NCBI GenBank assembly: GCA_963556255.1
Contig: OY744609.1
Coordinates: 13,091,290 to 13,155,289, forward strand
Direction: 5' to 3'
DNA: 64,000 nt
From: Allolobophora icterica
Taxonomy: Eukaryota > Annelida > Clitellata > Crassiclitellata > Lumbricidae
Part shown: positions 33,311 to 44,965 of the stretch, in pieces
Position numbering within the stretch: position 1 is the stretch's first letter
Layout of the letters: each line of letters opens with the position of its first letter
Translations under genes and position numbers: made by a program
Notes under the pieces: generated by a model
What the model saw: only the letters and a program-made list of their open reading frames with translations
What the model was told of the DNA's origin: nothing
Databases searched by the model: none

Positions 33311-34252
33311 AAGGCATTTCTGTTTCCCCAAGGCTGCTGTGCTAAGAGTGCCTCTGGATAGTTATCTATTCTGCGAGAAACGCTTTAAAAATTTCTAGAC
33401 ACAATACAATACAATACTTCCTTGGTATTCTTTGACCAACAAAGCACTACTCCAGACTGGCCTCCATTTTGCTGTGTCATTTTGCTTTTTTTGCAGTGCT
33501 ACATATGTGTCTTTAGTTCCATCGCAATCCTTGACCCTGAAAATGTTGATTTAGACTCTGAAATCATGTTTCCATCATATACACCACTTTATATACATGA
33601 TTTATGTATAGCCATTCCAAGATATTTGGCCTTCATTTTGTCCGCCATTTTGTTTTTTGGCAGTGCTACATATGTGTCTTTAGTTCCATCGCATTCCTTG
33701 ACCCCGAAAATGTTAATTTAGACTATAAAATCATGTTTCCATCACATACATGACTTTACTTACAGCCATTCTAAGATACTTGGCCGCCATTTTGTCCGCC
33801 ATTTTGTTTTTTGGCAGTGCTACATATGTGAATTTCGTTTCATTGCATTCCTTGACCCAGAAAATGTTAATTTAGACTCTAAAATCATGCTTCCATCATA
33901 TACACGACCTTACTTACAGCCATTCGAAGATATTTGGCCACCATTTTGTCCGCCATCTTGTTTTTCCATGCAACCGCTAAAAATCCAGCTTGCTAACCAC
34001 GATTTTCGTTTTCAGCGGGGTCAAATTAGTCTAGAAACACCTGTTAGCCAATTGTTACATGATTTTGCTTCTGCCAATTTAAGCAAGTTGTGTACATTCG
34101 AGTCATTCATTCCTCATTGGCGGCCATCTTTTTTGGCGCCAAAATTTGACCTTTTCCCGTGGTCCGATTTTAGTATCTTTTAGTATGTTCATTTCCAGAC
34201 CAAATGCACCCGAAAATCAGCATAAAACGTTTTCTTGCAATTTTTTGGGGGT
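33292..34252. repeat. Right arm of the large inverted repeat (fold-back)
   Basis: Reverse complement of 30706-31546, ending GCAATTTTTTGGGGGTT. Contains about three ~155-bp units with GGCCGCCATTTTGTCCGCC. It is about 120 bp longer than the left arm because of extra sequence with (AATAC)n near 33376-33500. Confidence 0.88.
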
Positions 34253-34272
34253 TCACCACATTTTTTTCATAG

Positions 34273-34735
34273 TTGAAGAGCTTTCTTGCAAAACCAGACA
34301 AATCCACTTTATATGATTTTGAGAAAAATGAGATTTTTCAGCAAATTTGCAGCAAATTTGATTTTTCAGCAAATTTTGCAGCAAATTTGAAAAGGGGAAT
34401 GGTTTGACTTGTTAGGCCTGTGACCAGCATTATTGTGCATGAGAAATTTTTCTGGAAAGACCTTGTTAAATAGGTCATACATGGTTATAAACATGTGATT
34501 TGTTGGGGATTTGTCTGGTTTTGCATATAACGACAATGTAACGACAATGTGGATTTGTCCGGTTTTGCACGAAATTCTTATTCTTCAATGGATAAACTTC
34601 ACTTATTAGTATGGTTTTGCATGAAAGCACGGTGTAGGCTGATGCAAACAATAATGGGCTACGCGCAGATATGGATATCGGAAAAAATCAGAAAAGTGGA
34701 TTTGTCTGGTTTTGCAAGAAAGCTCTTCAGTTTGA
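34273..34735. mobile_element. Inverted-repeat element (MITE-like)
   Basis: GAAGAGCTTTCTTGCAAAAC... at 34274-34310 recurs inverted at 34697-34733 (...GTTTTGCAAGAAAGCTCTTC), about 36 bp per arm. GGATTTGTC[CT]GGTTTTGC is repeated internally. No clear target duplication. Confidence 0.7.
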
Positions 34736-34739
34736 CCCA

Positions 34740-36350
34740 ACTACGAAGTCGGTTTTCCAAAAACTGAGAAATAGGCCTACCGAAAAACTAAGGTAGGCCC
34801 TAATAATGAAGAAACCGATAAGCCGGCCGGTATGTTTTTGTGTTTCGCTGAGAAATTTTGAAATTTGTCCCTCTAGCATCAACCTTTATTATATGGCAGG
34901 TTAAATGAATGAAATCCAGCGAATCAGAGAATTAGCAGAGAACTTGATTTAGGCCAAGCAAAGCGTTGATGCAAAATCAAATCAGCAGGTAGGGCCTACA
35001 GTGAATAGATGGCGCAGCCTCGCAGGGCATATTTTAAGTGTATTACTAGTGGGACAAATGTCCCAGTAGTCTTAGGATTTGTCCCAGTAGTTAGGCTGAT
35101 TTGTCCCAGGCAATGTATGTTTAAAGTATAACTAGTGGGACAAAATGTTGCAAGAGTTTTAAGATTTGCACCAGTAGTAAAATAAGAATCAGTAAAACGC
35201 ATTGTCATGAAATTCCCAAAAAGGTCATTAACTCTTTCGGGAGATGAATTCCCAAAAAAGGTCATCAAAGTTTTTCAGAGATGAGTTCCAAAATTTTGTC
35301 CCATGCAGTAGTCTATAAATTCCTTAAAATGTGCACTGAGATGGCGCTCACCCGGGCAGCATTTCCATGGTCATATTAGGCCTAGATAGGACACACATGG
35401 ACTTCATATGAGACCAAGGGTGATAATGGCAATGTAATTTTATAGGCTAGGCTAATCTTGGTCATGCCGGCAGGGCAGTAGGGCCTAAATTGGATGACGG
35501 TTGAAAGGTGAAACCCTTGTGAGAGAAAAAAATAGTAATGATGTTAGTAATATGCACTGGCGTCGACGATCTTTTTGACAGATGGGGGTGGAAACAAGGG
35601 ATAGGCCTACTTTTGAACTGATCTGGTCAAAAAAGATATGAAACAATTTTTCGTTAGCTTTGTTGACCTTTTTTGGTGATTCTTCAAAATTTCGGGGGAC
35701 AACTTATACTGTTCCCCCCACTTTTAAAGATGGTGGTCTTGTCTCCTCGACCCTCCCGGAACGCCGCCCATAGTAATATGATGCTTAAACCTGCCTAGCC
35801 ATTGCAGCCTGAGGTCTGGTTTCTCTTCCTATCGGATACAATCGGCCTTACCCGACGGATTACGATTTTCACTTTGTTTCGGTTGTGGTCACGGCGCTAA
35901 ATAAATCATCCGATTTGATTAGATTGCATCAGATTAGATCAGATTAACATTCCAGTAATAACAATGCTCGCGCTGCTTAAAATTCACGGCGTCTACCATC
36001 ATCGAATATATACTCCTCGCGTTAAAAGGCGCCCAGATACAGCAGTAGGCCTACTATAGCTCGTCCATTGATTCGTTTTCTTAGCAGACTACTCGTAAGA
36101 TTTTTAGAAGAAAGTATAATATACATGTAGATCTGATAATATTGCATATCACGTATGCTTGATCGATCATCCTATTGTGATGCTCACAAATTCCTCTGTC
36201 AGATCTAATCGACGCAAAGCTTACTCGGTGGAAACGCCCCCACTAGGGAGTATTTCTCGAAGCTAGGAGTGGGGCATGAGATCATCTCCAGTGGGACGAA
36301 GCAGAGACCGGATTTATCACACTCTTTATGTTAGTGTCTGCTGGGTCAGT
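34740..36350. other. Non-coding stretch
   Basis: A short region at 35040-35300 repeats GTGGGACAAATGTCCCAGTAG and TTCCCAAAAAGGTCAT motifs. No gene recognised. Confidence 0.4.
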
Positions 36351-36867
36351 GAAGAAGAAGAAGAAGAAGAAGAAGAAGAAGAAGAAGAAGAAGAAGAAGA
36401 AGAAGAAGAAGAAGAAGAAGAAGAAGAAGAAGAAGAAGAAGAAGAAGAAGAAGAAGAAGAAGAAGAAGAAGAAGAAGAAGAAGAAGAAGAAGAAGAAGAA
36501 GAAGAAGAAGAAGAAGAAGAAGAAGAAGAAGAAGAAGAAGAAGAAGAAGAAGAAGAAGAAGAAGAAGAAGAAGAAGAAGAAGAAGAAGAAGAAGAAGAAG
36601 AAGAAGAAGAAGAAGAAGAAGAAGAAGAAGAAGAAGAAGAAGAAGAAGAAGAAGAAGAAGAAGAAGAAGAAGAAGAAGAAGAAGAAGAAGAAGAAGAAGA
36701 AGAAGAAGAAGAAGAAGAAGAAGAAGAAGAAGAAGAAGAAGAAGAAGAAGAAGAAGAAGAAGAAGAAGAAGAAGAAGAAGAAGAAGAAGAAGAAGAAGAA
36801 GAAGAAGAAGAAGAAGAAGAAGAAGAAGAAGAAGAAGAAGAAGAAGAAGAAGAAGAAGAAGAAGAAG
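36351..36867. repeat. (GAA)n array, ~172 units
   Basis: Essentially pure GAA repeats over about 517 bp, an unusually long homopurine-homopyrimidine triplet tract. Poly-Glu, poly-Lys and poly-Phe/Ser translations are artefacts. Confidence 0.98.
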
Positions 36868-37140
36868 AGCAAGAGCAAGAGCAAGAGCAAGAGGAAGCGA
36901 AAGAGCAAGAGGAAGAGCAAGAGCAAGAGGAAGAGGAAGAGGAAGAAGAAGAAGGAGGAGGAGGAGGAGGAGGAGAAGAAGAAGGACGACGACGACGACG
37001 ACAAGAAGAAGGAGAAGGAGAAGGTGAAGGAGGAAAAGGAAGAGGAAAAGGAAGAGGACGAGGAGGAGGAAAAGGAGGAGGAGGAGAAGAAGAAGAAGAG
37101 GGAAGGGAGGAGGAAGAGTAGGAAGAAAAAGAACAAGTAG
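36868..37140. repeat. Degenerate purine-rich tract
   Basis: GAGCAA, GAGGAA, GGAGGA and GACGAC units extend the purine-rich strand for a further ~270 bp past the pure GAA block. Confidence 0.93.
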
Positions 37141-37161
37141 AAGGACAAGAACAAATATAAC

Positions 37162-37810
37162 AAATTAAAGAAAAACAGAAGCATGGAACAGACAGACAGA
37201 CATACATACATACAAACAAACACACAGACAGACACAGGCGGACATAGACAGACACACAGACAGACATACACAGACAAATTGACAGCTACAGACAGACCGA
37301 GAAATAGGAATTAACGAATGAATGCAAGAATAAAGGAAGATAGAAAGGAAGGAAGGAAAGAAGTAGGAAAGTAGGAGCATCTATCTTGCGCCGGAGCTAA
37401 GTGACTATTATTCATGCAAATTGTGCCTTATATTTAGGTCTTTCTTGATTAGTTATTCATTATTCTGATCAGGCTGGCGACAACCCTTGCGTTTCAGAAA
37501 GGCGCTACATAAAACGGCAAGCCATCACACTGCATTACATTACGTCATCGATGGAAGAGATTTCCTGTTCTGATTTAGGAGCTCGTCTGTAACTGTCGAC
37601 ACGAGTGTTGTTGAACCATAATATATATCCATCCATTCACCACACCACCATCACCAACTTAATGATGCGGTAGCAGAACCATAAATCCCTCCATTCCATT
37701 CCCCTCCTTCCGTCTCTCTTTCTCTCTTCTTCTGTTTGTGTGTATGTCTTTCTACCTCTGTCGCTGTCCGCTTCTTTCTCCATCTCTGTCTCTCTGTTTC
37801 TCCGTTGACA
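37162..37810. repeat. Duplicated segment, copy 1
   Basis: About 650 bp collinear with 48922-49575. It runs from the CAGACAGACA tract through TAGGAATTAACGAATGAATG, GGAGCTAAGTGAC, CATTACGTCATCGATGGAAG and ACTTAATGATGCGGTAGCA into a CT-rich end. Direct orientation. Confidence 0.9.
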
Positions 37811-38221
37811 CGAGATGAAAAGGCAGGCGGTGCGGCGGGGGAGTCGGATGCCGGCCCTAGACAACTGCTTCTCGAAAGTCGCCTCACAGACAGGGGCCGG
37901 CTTCTCGTCCGAGCACAGTATTCTTGCCACTGCATGCTCTTACGTTGCCGTCTTCTATTTTAGCCGATGCCGCTGCTCTGATGGTAGGCCTATGTTCTTT
38001 ATTTATTGCTGTCTGGTCGACCCGACCAGACAGGTGTTATTGTCCGGCGAGAACATCTTTTCAGCCTCCGCATGCCATCTGTTGAAAAGTCACCAACTTG
38101 GTGGCAGCATAGGCGTAGGGGAAGTTTCAGCGGCAGGGGGGCAAGATTTTATTTCTGCCCGAACAAATTCCGAGTAATTGCCATGGCGTCGTGCATATAT
38201 AGTCACTGACTTCACGTCTCT

Positions 38222-38512
38222 CTAGAACAGCCCCAAAAGTCGCCGCGCCCCTGGGAATTTGACTCCCCTGCCCCCCCCCCCCCCCCGTTCGGCGAGCCTG
38301 CTCTTGAACCACTCACAGTTAAAATCCTTTCGAGTTCCTTCACGTCCGGCCGATTGGTTTGGGCAAGGCTGGCCATCCTTCATTACATCATCGCTAGAGG
38401 GAGTGTTGAAGTTCTCATTCTCAGAGTCAGGTTGGTCAGCATCATCTTCATCAGAACTGGAACTTTCACTAGGGTCGTTTTCACCAAACACCTCGTTTGA
38501 CAGAATGGTCAT
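38222..38512 (-). CDS. Uncharacterised acidic ORF (uncertain)
   Basis: The minus-strand ORF opens with a strongly acidic, serine-rich stretch (NDPSESSSSDEDDADQPDSE) over about 75 residues. It then runs into MITE-derived sequence at 38220-38300. The acidic part has a protein-like composition and could be the start of a gene or of a transposase, but I recognise no family and see no continuation. Confidence 0.2.
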   Translation of the reverse strand: MTILSNEVFGENDPSESSSSDEDDADQPDSENENFNTPSSDDVMKDGQPCPNQSAGREGTRKDFNCEWFKSRLAERGGGGGRGVKFPGARRLLGLF

Positions 38513-38522
38513 CTGTCGATAA

Positions 38523-40493
38523 GCTTACATCAGATGTGTCCGATGCAAACAGCAGACTGAGTATTGGTCTATCTGAGGCAGATTGTGAGACTGCGGTCTG
38601 CTTTGGTTGCACGAAAAAGTCAGTTGCTTTTGGGACTTTTCACGCACAGCGATGAACATAAAATTTTTACTCTGGTGATTTTAACCATGCTGATCTGCGT
38701 AGTCTGAATCCTTAGGCCTACCACATTCACTGCACGTAACACGCTCTCGATAGGCCTACCGTCGAAAGTTCAGCCATTACAAAGTTATATTTCTAACTTG
38801 ATAACTTATGTTAACAATTAACATCTAGTTTTGAGTCACAAATTCACAACTAATATCAAACATGAGAGAAATAATATTTCTCCACACAACGCTGACTTCG
38901 GGAACTGCACGCTGAAAAGTGGAGTGCAACAGAATTTGAATTTACCTCCTTTCTGAAGTCGGTACCCAGCCCACATGTTGGATGCTATAATTAGGCCTAG
39001 GTAAGTAAGTAACTAATTATTTAGTACATCATTGACTAAAACTGTAAATGCTGTCGCGTCTCTTTAAGCCATGTCGTGGCCTATGGAGAGCGCGACGTAT
39101 TCAATCTTGGACCAAATGAGGTTTTTAGAGTTTTATGTAACGACCTACATAAATTATACAGTATACCAATCTGTATCGTTTCTATCTATCCCAGTTCCTC
39201 TTCACCGTTCGTCTTTCAACTCCGTCTGCTCATGTTCTCTGTCCCACAACCTCTGTGTTCCCCTCCTCTCCCCTTCTCCACAATCCCTTGTATCGCCCCA
39301 TCAGTCTCGCTGAGCCGACTCCAGGCCGGTAGGGTGGAACGCAGGCAGGCAGCTGCCCAATTTACAGACCAGTCGGCCGATGTCAGATTCCTCGACTCTG
39401 GGGTGAATACGGCGAAGGGGTGGATGGAGGGTACTCTTCGATTGATGTGGCCTCCTGCGATATGTGATATAGTTTGAGGCATCTGCTGTTCTTCCATCAC
39501 CACGATGTGCTGGCCGTTTGTCATAGGCCAAGTTGGGAGACGAAGCCCTTGCAAATGCTATGGTGGTTTGCGAGCTAGTAGCTACTAATAGTCTAATACT
39601 AGTCCGATTCGGGCAAATTGTTCAGCATTTTCCGGTGCCTACTTGCCCGAAAAACAGGAACGCCCGAAATTTGGGGGGGGGCGTTTGCCCCCTCTGACCC
39701 CCCGCCTCCTACGCCTATGGGTGGCAGACATTGTGACGACGGCCACCTCTCGAAGGCTGTGCCAGAACGGTAGCTCTGAAACTGAGCAGGCACTTCCAGT
39801 TCTCCTCTCTCTCTCGGGTGCCTGTTTAATGTGGCTCAGGATGTTGGTAAGTAAGACGCATGTGCTTGGCCTGGCCCCTTAGGAATATGTCTCATGAGGT
39901 CAGATCGCAGCCACTGGTGCGACACGACTTCACGCTGCACCGACGGCACTTATTCCGGGCCGATGCCGATCCCCGCGTCATCTGTCCCGACTGAGGCATC
40001 GCCCGGAACCATTCGCGTTCGCCGTCCGCCCTCTGCCGGCCGCCTGTGTTGCTGCCGCCTGGTCCGTGTTAGATGCCGCTTTCCCGCATCCGCCACATGC
40101 GGCATCCGTGGGAAGTCTGTTGGATCCTGGGCGCGGGTCAGGTCTGGAATCGTGTCGATGTATTCTCCTATCTTTGTTGTTGAGCAGAGTGTTGTTGAAC
40201 AAAATGCTGCATGTGCCCCTCGCCTTCTGCGAATCCAGAGGGGGTCAGGTAGAACGAGGCGACGGGAAAGAGGTCAAGTTCATCCGAGCAAAAACTGGGC
40301 CATCGTGCGTGTGCCTGGGTGCAAGAACAAAGGCCAAAAGCGGGTCTCACGAAATGTGATATGCCAAGACTCAAGGCAATGAGCCAGACGCGCCCCCCAT
40401 GCAGCGTAGGCGAAAAACTAGTCACAGCTGGTCAGAGACCAGCGCAACTGCACGCATGCACCTGTGTGCCGCAGGTGTAACTAAGCGTAATAC
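38523..40493. other. Non-coding or unrecognised stretch
   Basis: 39600-39720 resembles a MITE remnant (GGGGGGGCGTTTGCCCCCTC). 39890-40430 is GC-rich, with several overlapping ORFs in different frames and none convincing; it may be a CpG-rich segment or a decayed gene. No splice model could be built. Confidence 0.35.
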
Positions 40494-40501
40494 CAACCAA
40501 G

Positions 40502-41191
40502 CATAGGCGTAGACTCTGGGGGGTGCAGCCTGGGCACGTGCCACCAATAATTGAGGAGCCGGGGCAATGCCCCCCAAAATCGAGAGAAGAATTTCTTCAA
40601 ATATTAAAATATTATGTTTCAATATTGACAAATTTCTTCAGAAACAGAAAAACAAAGACACAGAACTGAAATACTATCAGAAATTCATAATGAAAAGAAA
40701 GATTTATTTTTATCTTCAATATCTCCAATATGACACACATTTACATGTAAACAAAAGTCCCATTTCATACGCAATAACGTAACACCGGAAGCCTCTGAGG
40801 CTCGCTGATTGTCCAGACCAGAGGTTAAAAAAGTTTTTTCGGTTTTTGATTCTAAACAAAAGAAAAAGAAAACCACAAAATTAGTTGTTTTTTTAAAATA
40901 AATTTCTTATTTTTTAGAAGTTATTTTATTAACATTGATTAAATGATTAGTAATTTCGGAAAACGCAACTGAATTAAACTGAGTTGGAGCTCTTGTTCAT
41001 ACCATTTTTCATGACTTTTATGATCCGAAATCCGAAAATTTAAAAACGACCAAAGCAACAAACACCATAAAAACGAAAAAAACGAGAAAAAACAACAAAA
41101 AACAACTTTTCATTTTGAAAAAACTTGTTTTTTGCACCTCTGGTCCAGACCCAATGTGCCCCCCAATATTTTGGACAAGTTTACGCCAGTG
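40502..41191. mobile_element. TIR element (CATAGGCGTAGAC family) carrying a nested hAT MITE
   Basis: Left end CATAGGCGTAGAC, right end GTTTACGCCAGTG. Flanks CAACCAAG (40494-40501) and AAACCAAG (41192-41199) match at 7 of 8 positions. The inner 324 bp at 40819-41142 is a separate insertion. Confidence 0.7.
40819..41142. mobile_element. hAT-type MITE (CAGAGGT family), nested
   Basis: CAGAGGTTAAAAAAG at the left and GCACCTCTG at the right. A perfect 8-bp duplication GTCCAGAC lies at 40811-40818 and 41143-41150. Interior A/T-rich with AAAAC/GTTTT inverted blocks. Confidence 0.88.
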
Positions 41192-41398
41192 AAACCAAGC
41201 CAACTTCTTTGAAAACCAGAGTATCTCACCAGAGGAAATAAATTCAATCCTGGACCCGAGTCATTTACGTGAAAAATCATCAGTATAATTATCCGCTCTT
41301 AGGCTCACAAACGTCGCTAAACCAGTGAATAAAATCAATAATCAATATAATGCTAAGCTCCAACATAGACCACCAAAACCGAGGAGGGCCTTTCCAGA

Positions 41399-41674
<276 letters not shown>

Positions 41675-41994
41675 TAATGCTATGTAGCCAACGATTTTAT
41701 ATTGTGAGAAGATGCTTATTACTTAAGAAGATATGAATTGTGAGAGATAAACGTTAAGTTAGCCCTCCAGACAGTCTGCGAACAATAAGTTCTATGCAAA
41801 AGAAGTTAGCGTGTGTTTATACAAAAACAACAAGAAGCATTAACATCAAAGGCTATCATGAGACAAGTCTTAAATAAGATACACTGAGTAGGCCTACCAG
41901 ATTCGGAACTACATAGTAAATTCCATCACCGTTTTTCGTCCAGATTATGCATGAGAACGATCTAAACGCCCCAGCCTCAACTGTAGAATTTATT

Positions 41995-42250
41995 TAGCTG
42001 CATTGGTTAGAGTGTAGGCTGTGTCCCACGCGCCTCTGTGTTAGAGAAAGAGTACGGATTGCGGTTCGCCTCTCGATGCTGGCTTATTTAGGAGATTTGA
42101 ATCTCAGGTTTGAACGGTCCGGACACGGGGACCTTAAAAGGTGTGGCGTCCATTGAAACGGACAGCGGTGGTGAAGGATTTCACCTGATCAATTCATTGA
42201 AATATGAGCAGGGTCGAGGTCATACGGTGGCTATATAAAAACTTGTACAT
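41995..42250 (+). mobile_element. SINE-like repeat, copy 2
   Basis: Shares with 24000-24310 the blocks GAGATTTGAATCTCAGG, GGACACGGGGACC, GGTGGTGAAGGATTTCACCTGATC and CATACGGTGGCTATATAAA. The head TTAGCTGCATTGGTTAGAGTG resembles a tRNA box A. Confidence 0.7.
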
Positions 42251-42647
42251 TTGCATTTATTATCCAGTCCTTGTGTGGTAGATTTAAAACACTTTACTCT
42301 GATGAGACAACAGCTCATCGTCGTTGATATTGTTATCGTATACCTTACATGAAAAGGCTGTGTCGATACTACCTACTTTTTAACATTATGTGTCTATATA
42401 CATAAATCGAATGCGTTAATCGCAATACGTTAGATATGTTACAGTTTCAGAAGTGAAATTTCCTTTCAACATAACGATAATTTATACGGTCATGGTATAG
42501 CAGTAAAACACTAGCCAGCATTATCTGTGTGAGCACAACTATAGCATGTTAGTTATTCGCAGCCGTTCTGGCTACATCGTTAAGGTGAAGAAGGTCACCG
42601 ATTCAGCTGTCTAACACTCCAGAATGTGATGTTACTTCGTCTTTGGA

Positions 42648-44333
42648 TTAGCAAAGAAATGCTCTCAACAGAATAAGAAAACTGTTGAATCGGAAGAAAA
42701 TGGCGAACGGGCGGAAGATTCCGTCGAGCATAGTCCATTGGCTCTCTTTGAAGAGCGATGCAACAATGTCGAGATCGTGAAGAATGCTATCGAGTAGCCA
42801 CAACGTGATGTTGCACAGTGCCACAGACAACACCGCAGCCTTGAAGATTCGCCACCTGGGCTTCCGTCCTTCCTCTTCTGATGGACTTTGAATACCATCA
42901 GCGAAAAACATGAAAGGCAGCTGCAACGCCACTTGAATTAGGTTAAGGACCTCGGGAAGCCAAATAATAATCGGATCGTAAGCTTTGCTAACTGTTTCTA
43001 TATTCTCTATGATGACAATGATTCTAATCAAGAAACAAATGAATGGTCCGAAAGCCGACACTATGACAACGTAATCGATACCCTTGAGCTTGGTTTTACC
43101 AGCCTTAAACTTGCAAGCGCTAACGAATCCAATCATCATTAAGAGAATCACGAGAAACCAGTAGAAGATGGTAAAATGCTGGTTGTAAATGACAGTAGCC
43201 TGTAGAATGTCGGGACCGAAAATATCGTCCGTGGAGAAATAAGCGAGTGTGAGGGTCACGAGATTAGAAAATATACCCAAAAAAATCACCAGAGGAGCTG
43301 TGACGCCAAAGAAATAACTCTTGTCATCGCCCGAAATGGATTTTGACAAAGCAAGACGAGAAGACTTTGGAAGGCTTTCCGAGCTTGGCGTAACATATTG
43401 GTCGACTTCCATTTCGTGATCGTTGTGTGGTCTCTTGAATATCAGATGACTGGCGATGAATTCCAGGAATAAGAGAGAGAATTCGACGCTAAACGGATAT
43501 AGCGACCGTCTCACGGTGTCTTCTGTGCTACTTAGGGTACTCTCCAGACAACCTTTATATGAATCAACAGAGTTGTTTCCACGGTCATCAGTAGACCAGG
43601 CGGTATCGGCGGTGATGGTCTCGTCAAGGATGACATTGAACCAGAGTCCAATGTTAGCAGCAACAACAACCGTGAGCGAGAGCTTAACACAAAACCTACG
43701 GATATTGGAAACGTTCTTTTTCAATACAAGTCTACGGAACTGCACGCAGAACAACAACTCCAAGGTCATGAAAGTGGTATGCAGAACGGAGAAGGCTACG
43801 TCAGTGATGTAGAATGGATAGTCATCGGTCAATTTCCACTTTTCTCCGCAGATGACTGCAGTAAAGATGTCGAACATATCGCGAAGACAAGCGAACGGAC
43901 AGAAGAAAACTATTCCGACGAGAGATAGGTTATCCCGAAGTATGGCATTCACTTGCGCGTTTTGTCTCGTGTTATCTCGCAAATGGACTTCTCCGGCCCA
44001 GATCTGTTGAAAGAGTGTGACCATGGCAAGGATTCCGAAAGTCATGCTTGCAACGAGGGATACTGAGGCTAGCATACCTTTGTCCCCGTCAATGATGTAC
44101 TGAGACAGCAGGAAGGAACACTGCAGAGCAAGGAACAACAGCAGCAGAGGGAGGAGGACTAGGTTCATCCACTTATGACCTCCATCTTCATCTTCGTCTT
44201 CGTCTTTCACGAGTTCCGGTTCTTCAGGGTCGTATGATGACTTTTGTAGTCCATTTCCGACTGATTCTGTATCGCTATCTGCATTTGATGTAGCGAGTTC
44301 ATTTTTGTTGTTGGCCGACGCCATTTTCGTCAT
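42648..44333 (-). CDS. Otopetrin-like proton channel C (intronless, 561 aa)
   Basis: Twelve predicted helices and family signatures in divergent form. FFCPFACLRDMFDIFTAV is in TM3, FMTLELLFCVQF in TM4, GLWFNVILDET at TM5 (DET as in vertebrate otopetrins), RRSLYPFSVEFSLLFLEF in TM6, GIDYVVIVSAFGPF in TM9, VALQLPFMFFADG in TM10, CNITLWLLDSI in TM11 and FAIFFRFNSFLILLRAF at the C-terminus. The N-terminal 60 residues are acidic with a DEDEDEDGG run. The frame is open ten codons further upstream but without ATG. The first ATG is 44333, and a second three codons later (44324) has the better context (A at -3, G at +4). A single exon on the opposite strand to A and B, and clearly an older paralogue. 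Confidence 0.92.
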   Translation of the reverse strand: MTKMASANNKNELATSNADSDTESVGNGLQKSSYDPEEPELVKDEDEDEDGGHKWMNLVLLPLLLLFLALQCSFLLSQYIIDGDKGMLASVSLVASMTFGILAMVTLFQQIWAGEVHLRDNTRQNAQVNAILRDNLSLVGIVFFCPFACLRDMFDIFTAVICGEKWKLTDDYPFYITDVAFSVLHTTFMTLELLFCVQFRRLVLKKNVSNIRRFCVKLSLTVVVAANIGLWFNVILDETITADTAWSTDDRGNNSVDSYKGCLESTLSSTEDTVRRSLYPFSVEFSLLFLEFIASHLIFKRPHNDHEMEVDQYVTPSSESLPKSSRLALSKSISGDDKSYFFGVTAPLVIFLGIFSNLVTLTLAYFSTDDIFGPDILQATVIYNQHFTIFYWFLVILLMMIGFVSACKFKAGKTKLKGIDYVVIVSAFGPFICFLIRIIVIIENIETVSKAYDPIIIWLPEVLNLIQVALQLPFMFFADGIQSPSEEEGRKPRWRIFKAAVLSVALCNITLWLLDSILHDLDIVASLFKESQWTMLDGIFRPFAIFFRFNSFLILLRAFLC

Positions 44334-44965
44334 CGTAGTCTGCTGGTGTCTTCGGAAGCCCAAACAGCTAAATTATCGTAGAAACCAGTGTATGCAGTAT
44401 CGTATAGATAGAAGCAAAATCGGTGATGTAGGTATGATCAGGTTCGATTCCAAGTCCAGAAGCACAGGATTATCTAAAAACCAAAATATCGACATATACA
44501 AATCGGTGTAACGTTACAAAGTACTTTTACAGGGCTCTTGGTTTAACTGAGGAATGACATTTACACGATAGATTTTGATTTATGCAGTCAAATAAGAAAG
44601 TATTTCGATAAAATTACCTGTAATTCAACCTATTCTTGGCATTATTTTGAAAAAGGCAATCACATTTCATGATAAACATACCCGTATGTCCAAATATGTA
44701 ACGGTATTTAGAACTAGTTTGTTGCTAAACGGCCTATTTGACGAATAGTCCGTAAAGGGCTATAGCGCTTGGTCGTGACAAACATGTTTGTAAGTTCAAC
44801 TAAGTTACCCATGCTTCTATGAAGGCCATTGTTCAGAAAACAGACAGCGTTTGCCCTAACTGGGGCAAATAAGAGGATTCCCACGGAAACTGTAGAACAG
44901 CAGCCACAGTCTATAAAGTCTAAAAAGTCTATCGACTCAACTTGAAATGGCCTGAAGTCCTGTAC
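44334..44965. other. Upstream region of otopetrin-like gene C
   Basis: About 630 bp between gene C and the 3' exon of an unidentified gene on the same strand. Promoter and 5' UTR of gene C should be here; no specific site identified. Confidence 0.3.

Noticed and set aside
36276..37277. ORFs of 270-331 codons on both strands (poly-Glu, poly-Lys, poly-Phe, poly-Ser)
   Set aside because: All frames of a GAA/TTC array are open; there is no independent coding signal.
39894..40382. 162-codon Arg/Cys-rich ORF in a GC-rich segment
   Set aside because: Three overlapping frames are equally open because of GC richness; none shows a family motif.
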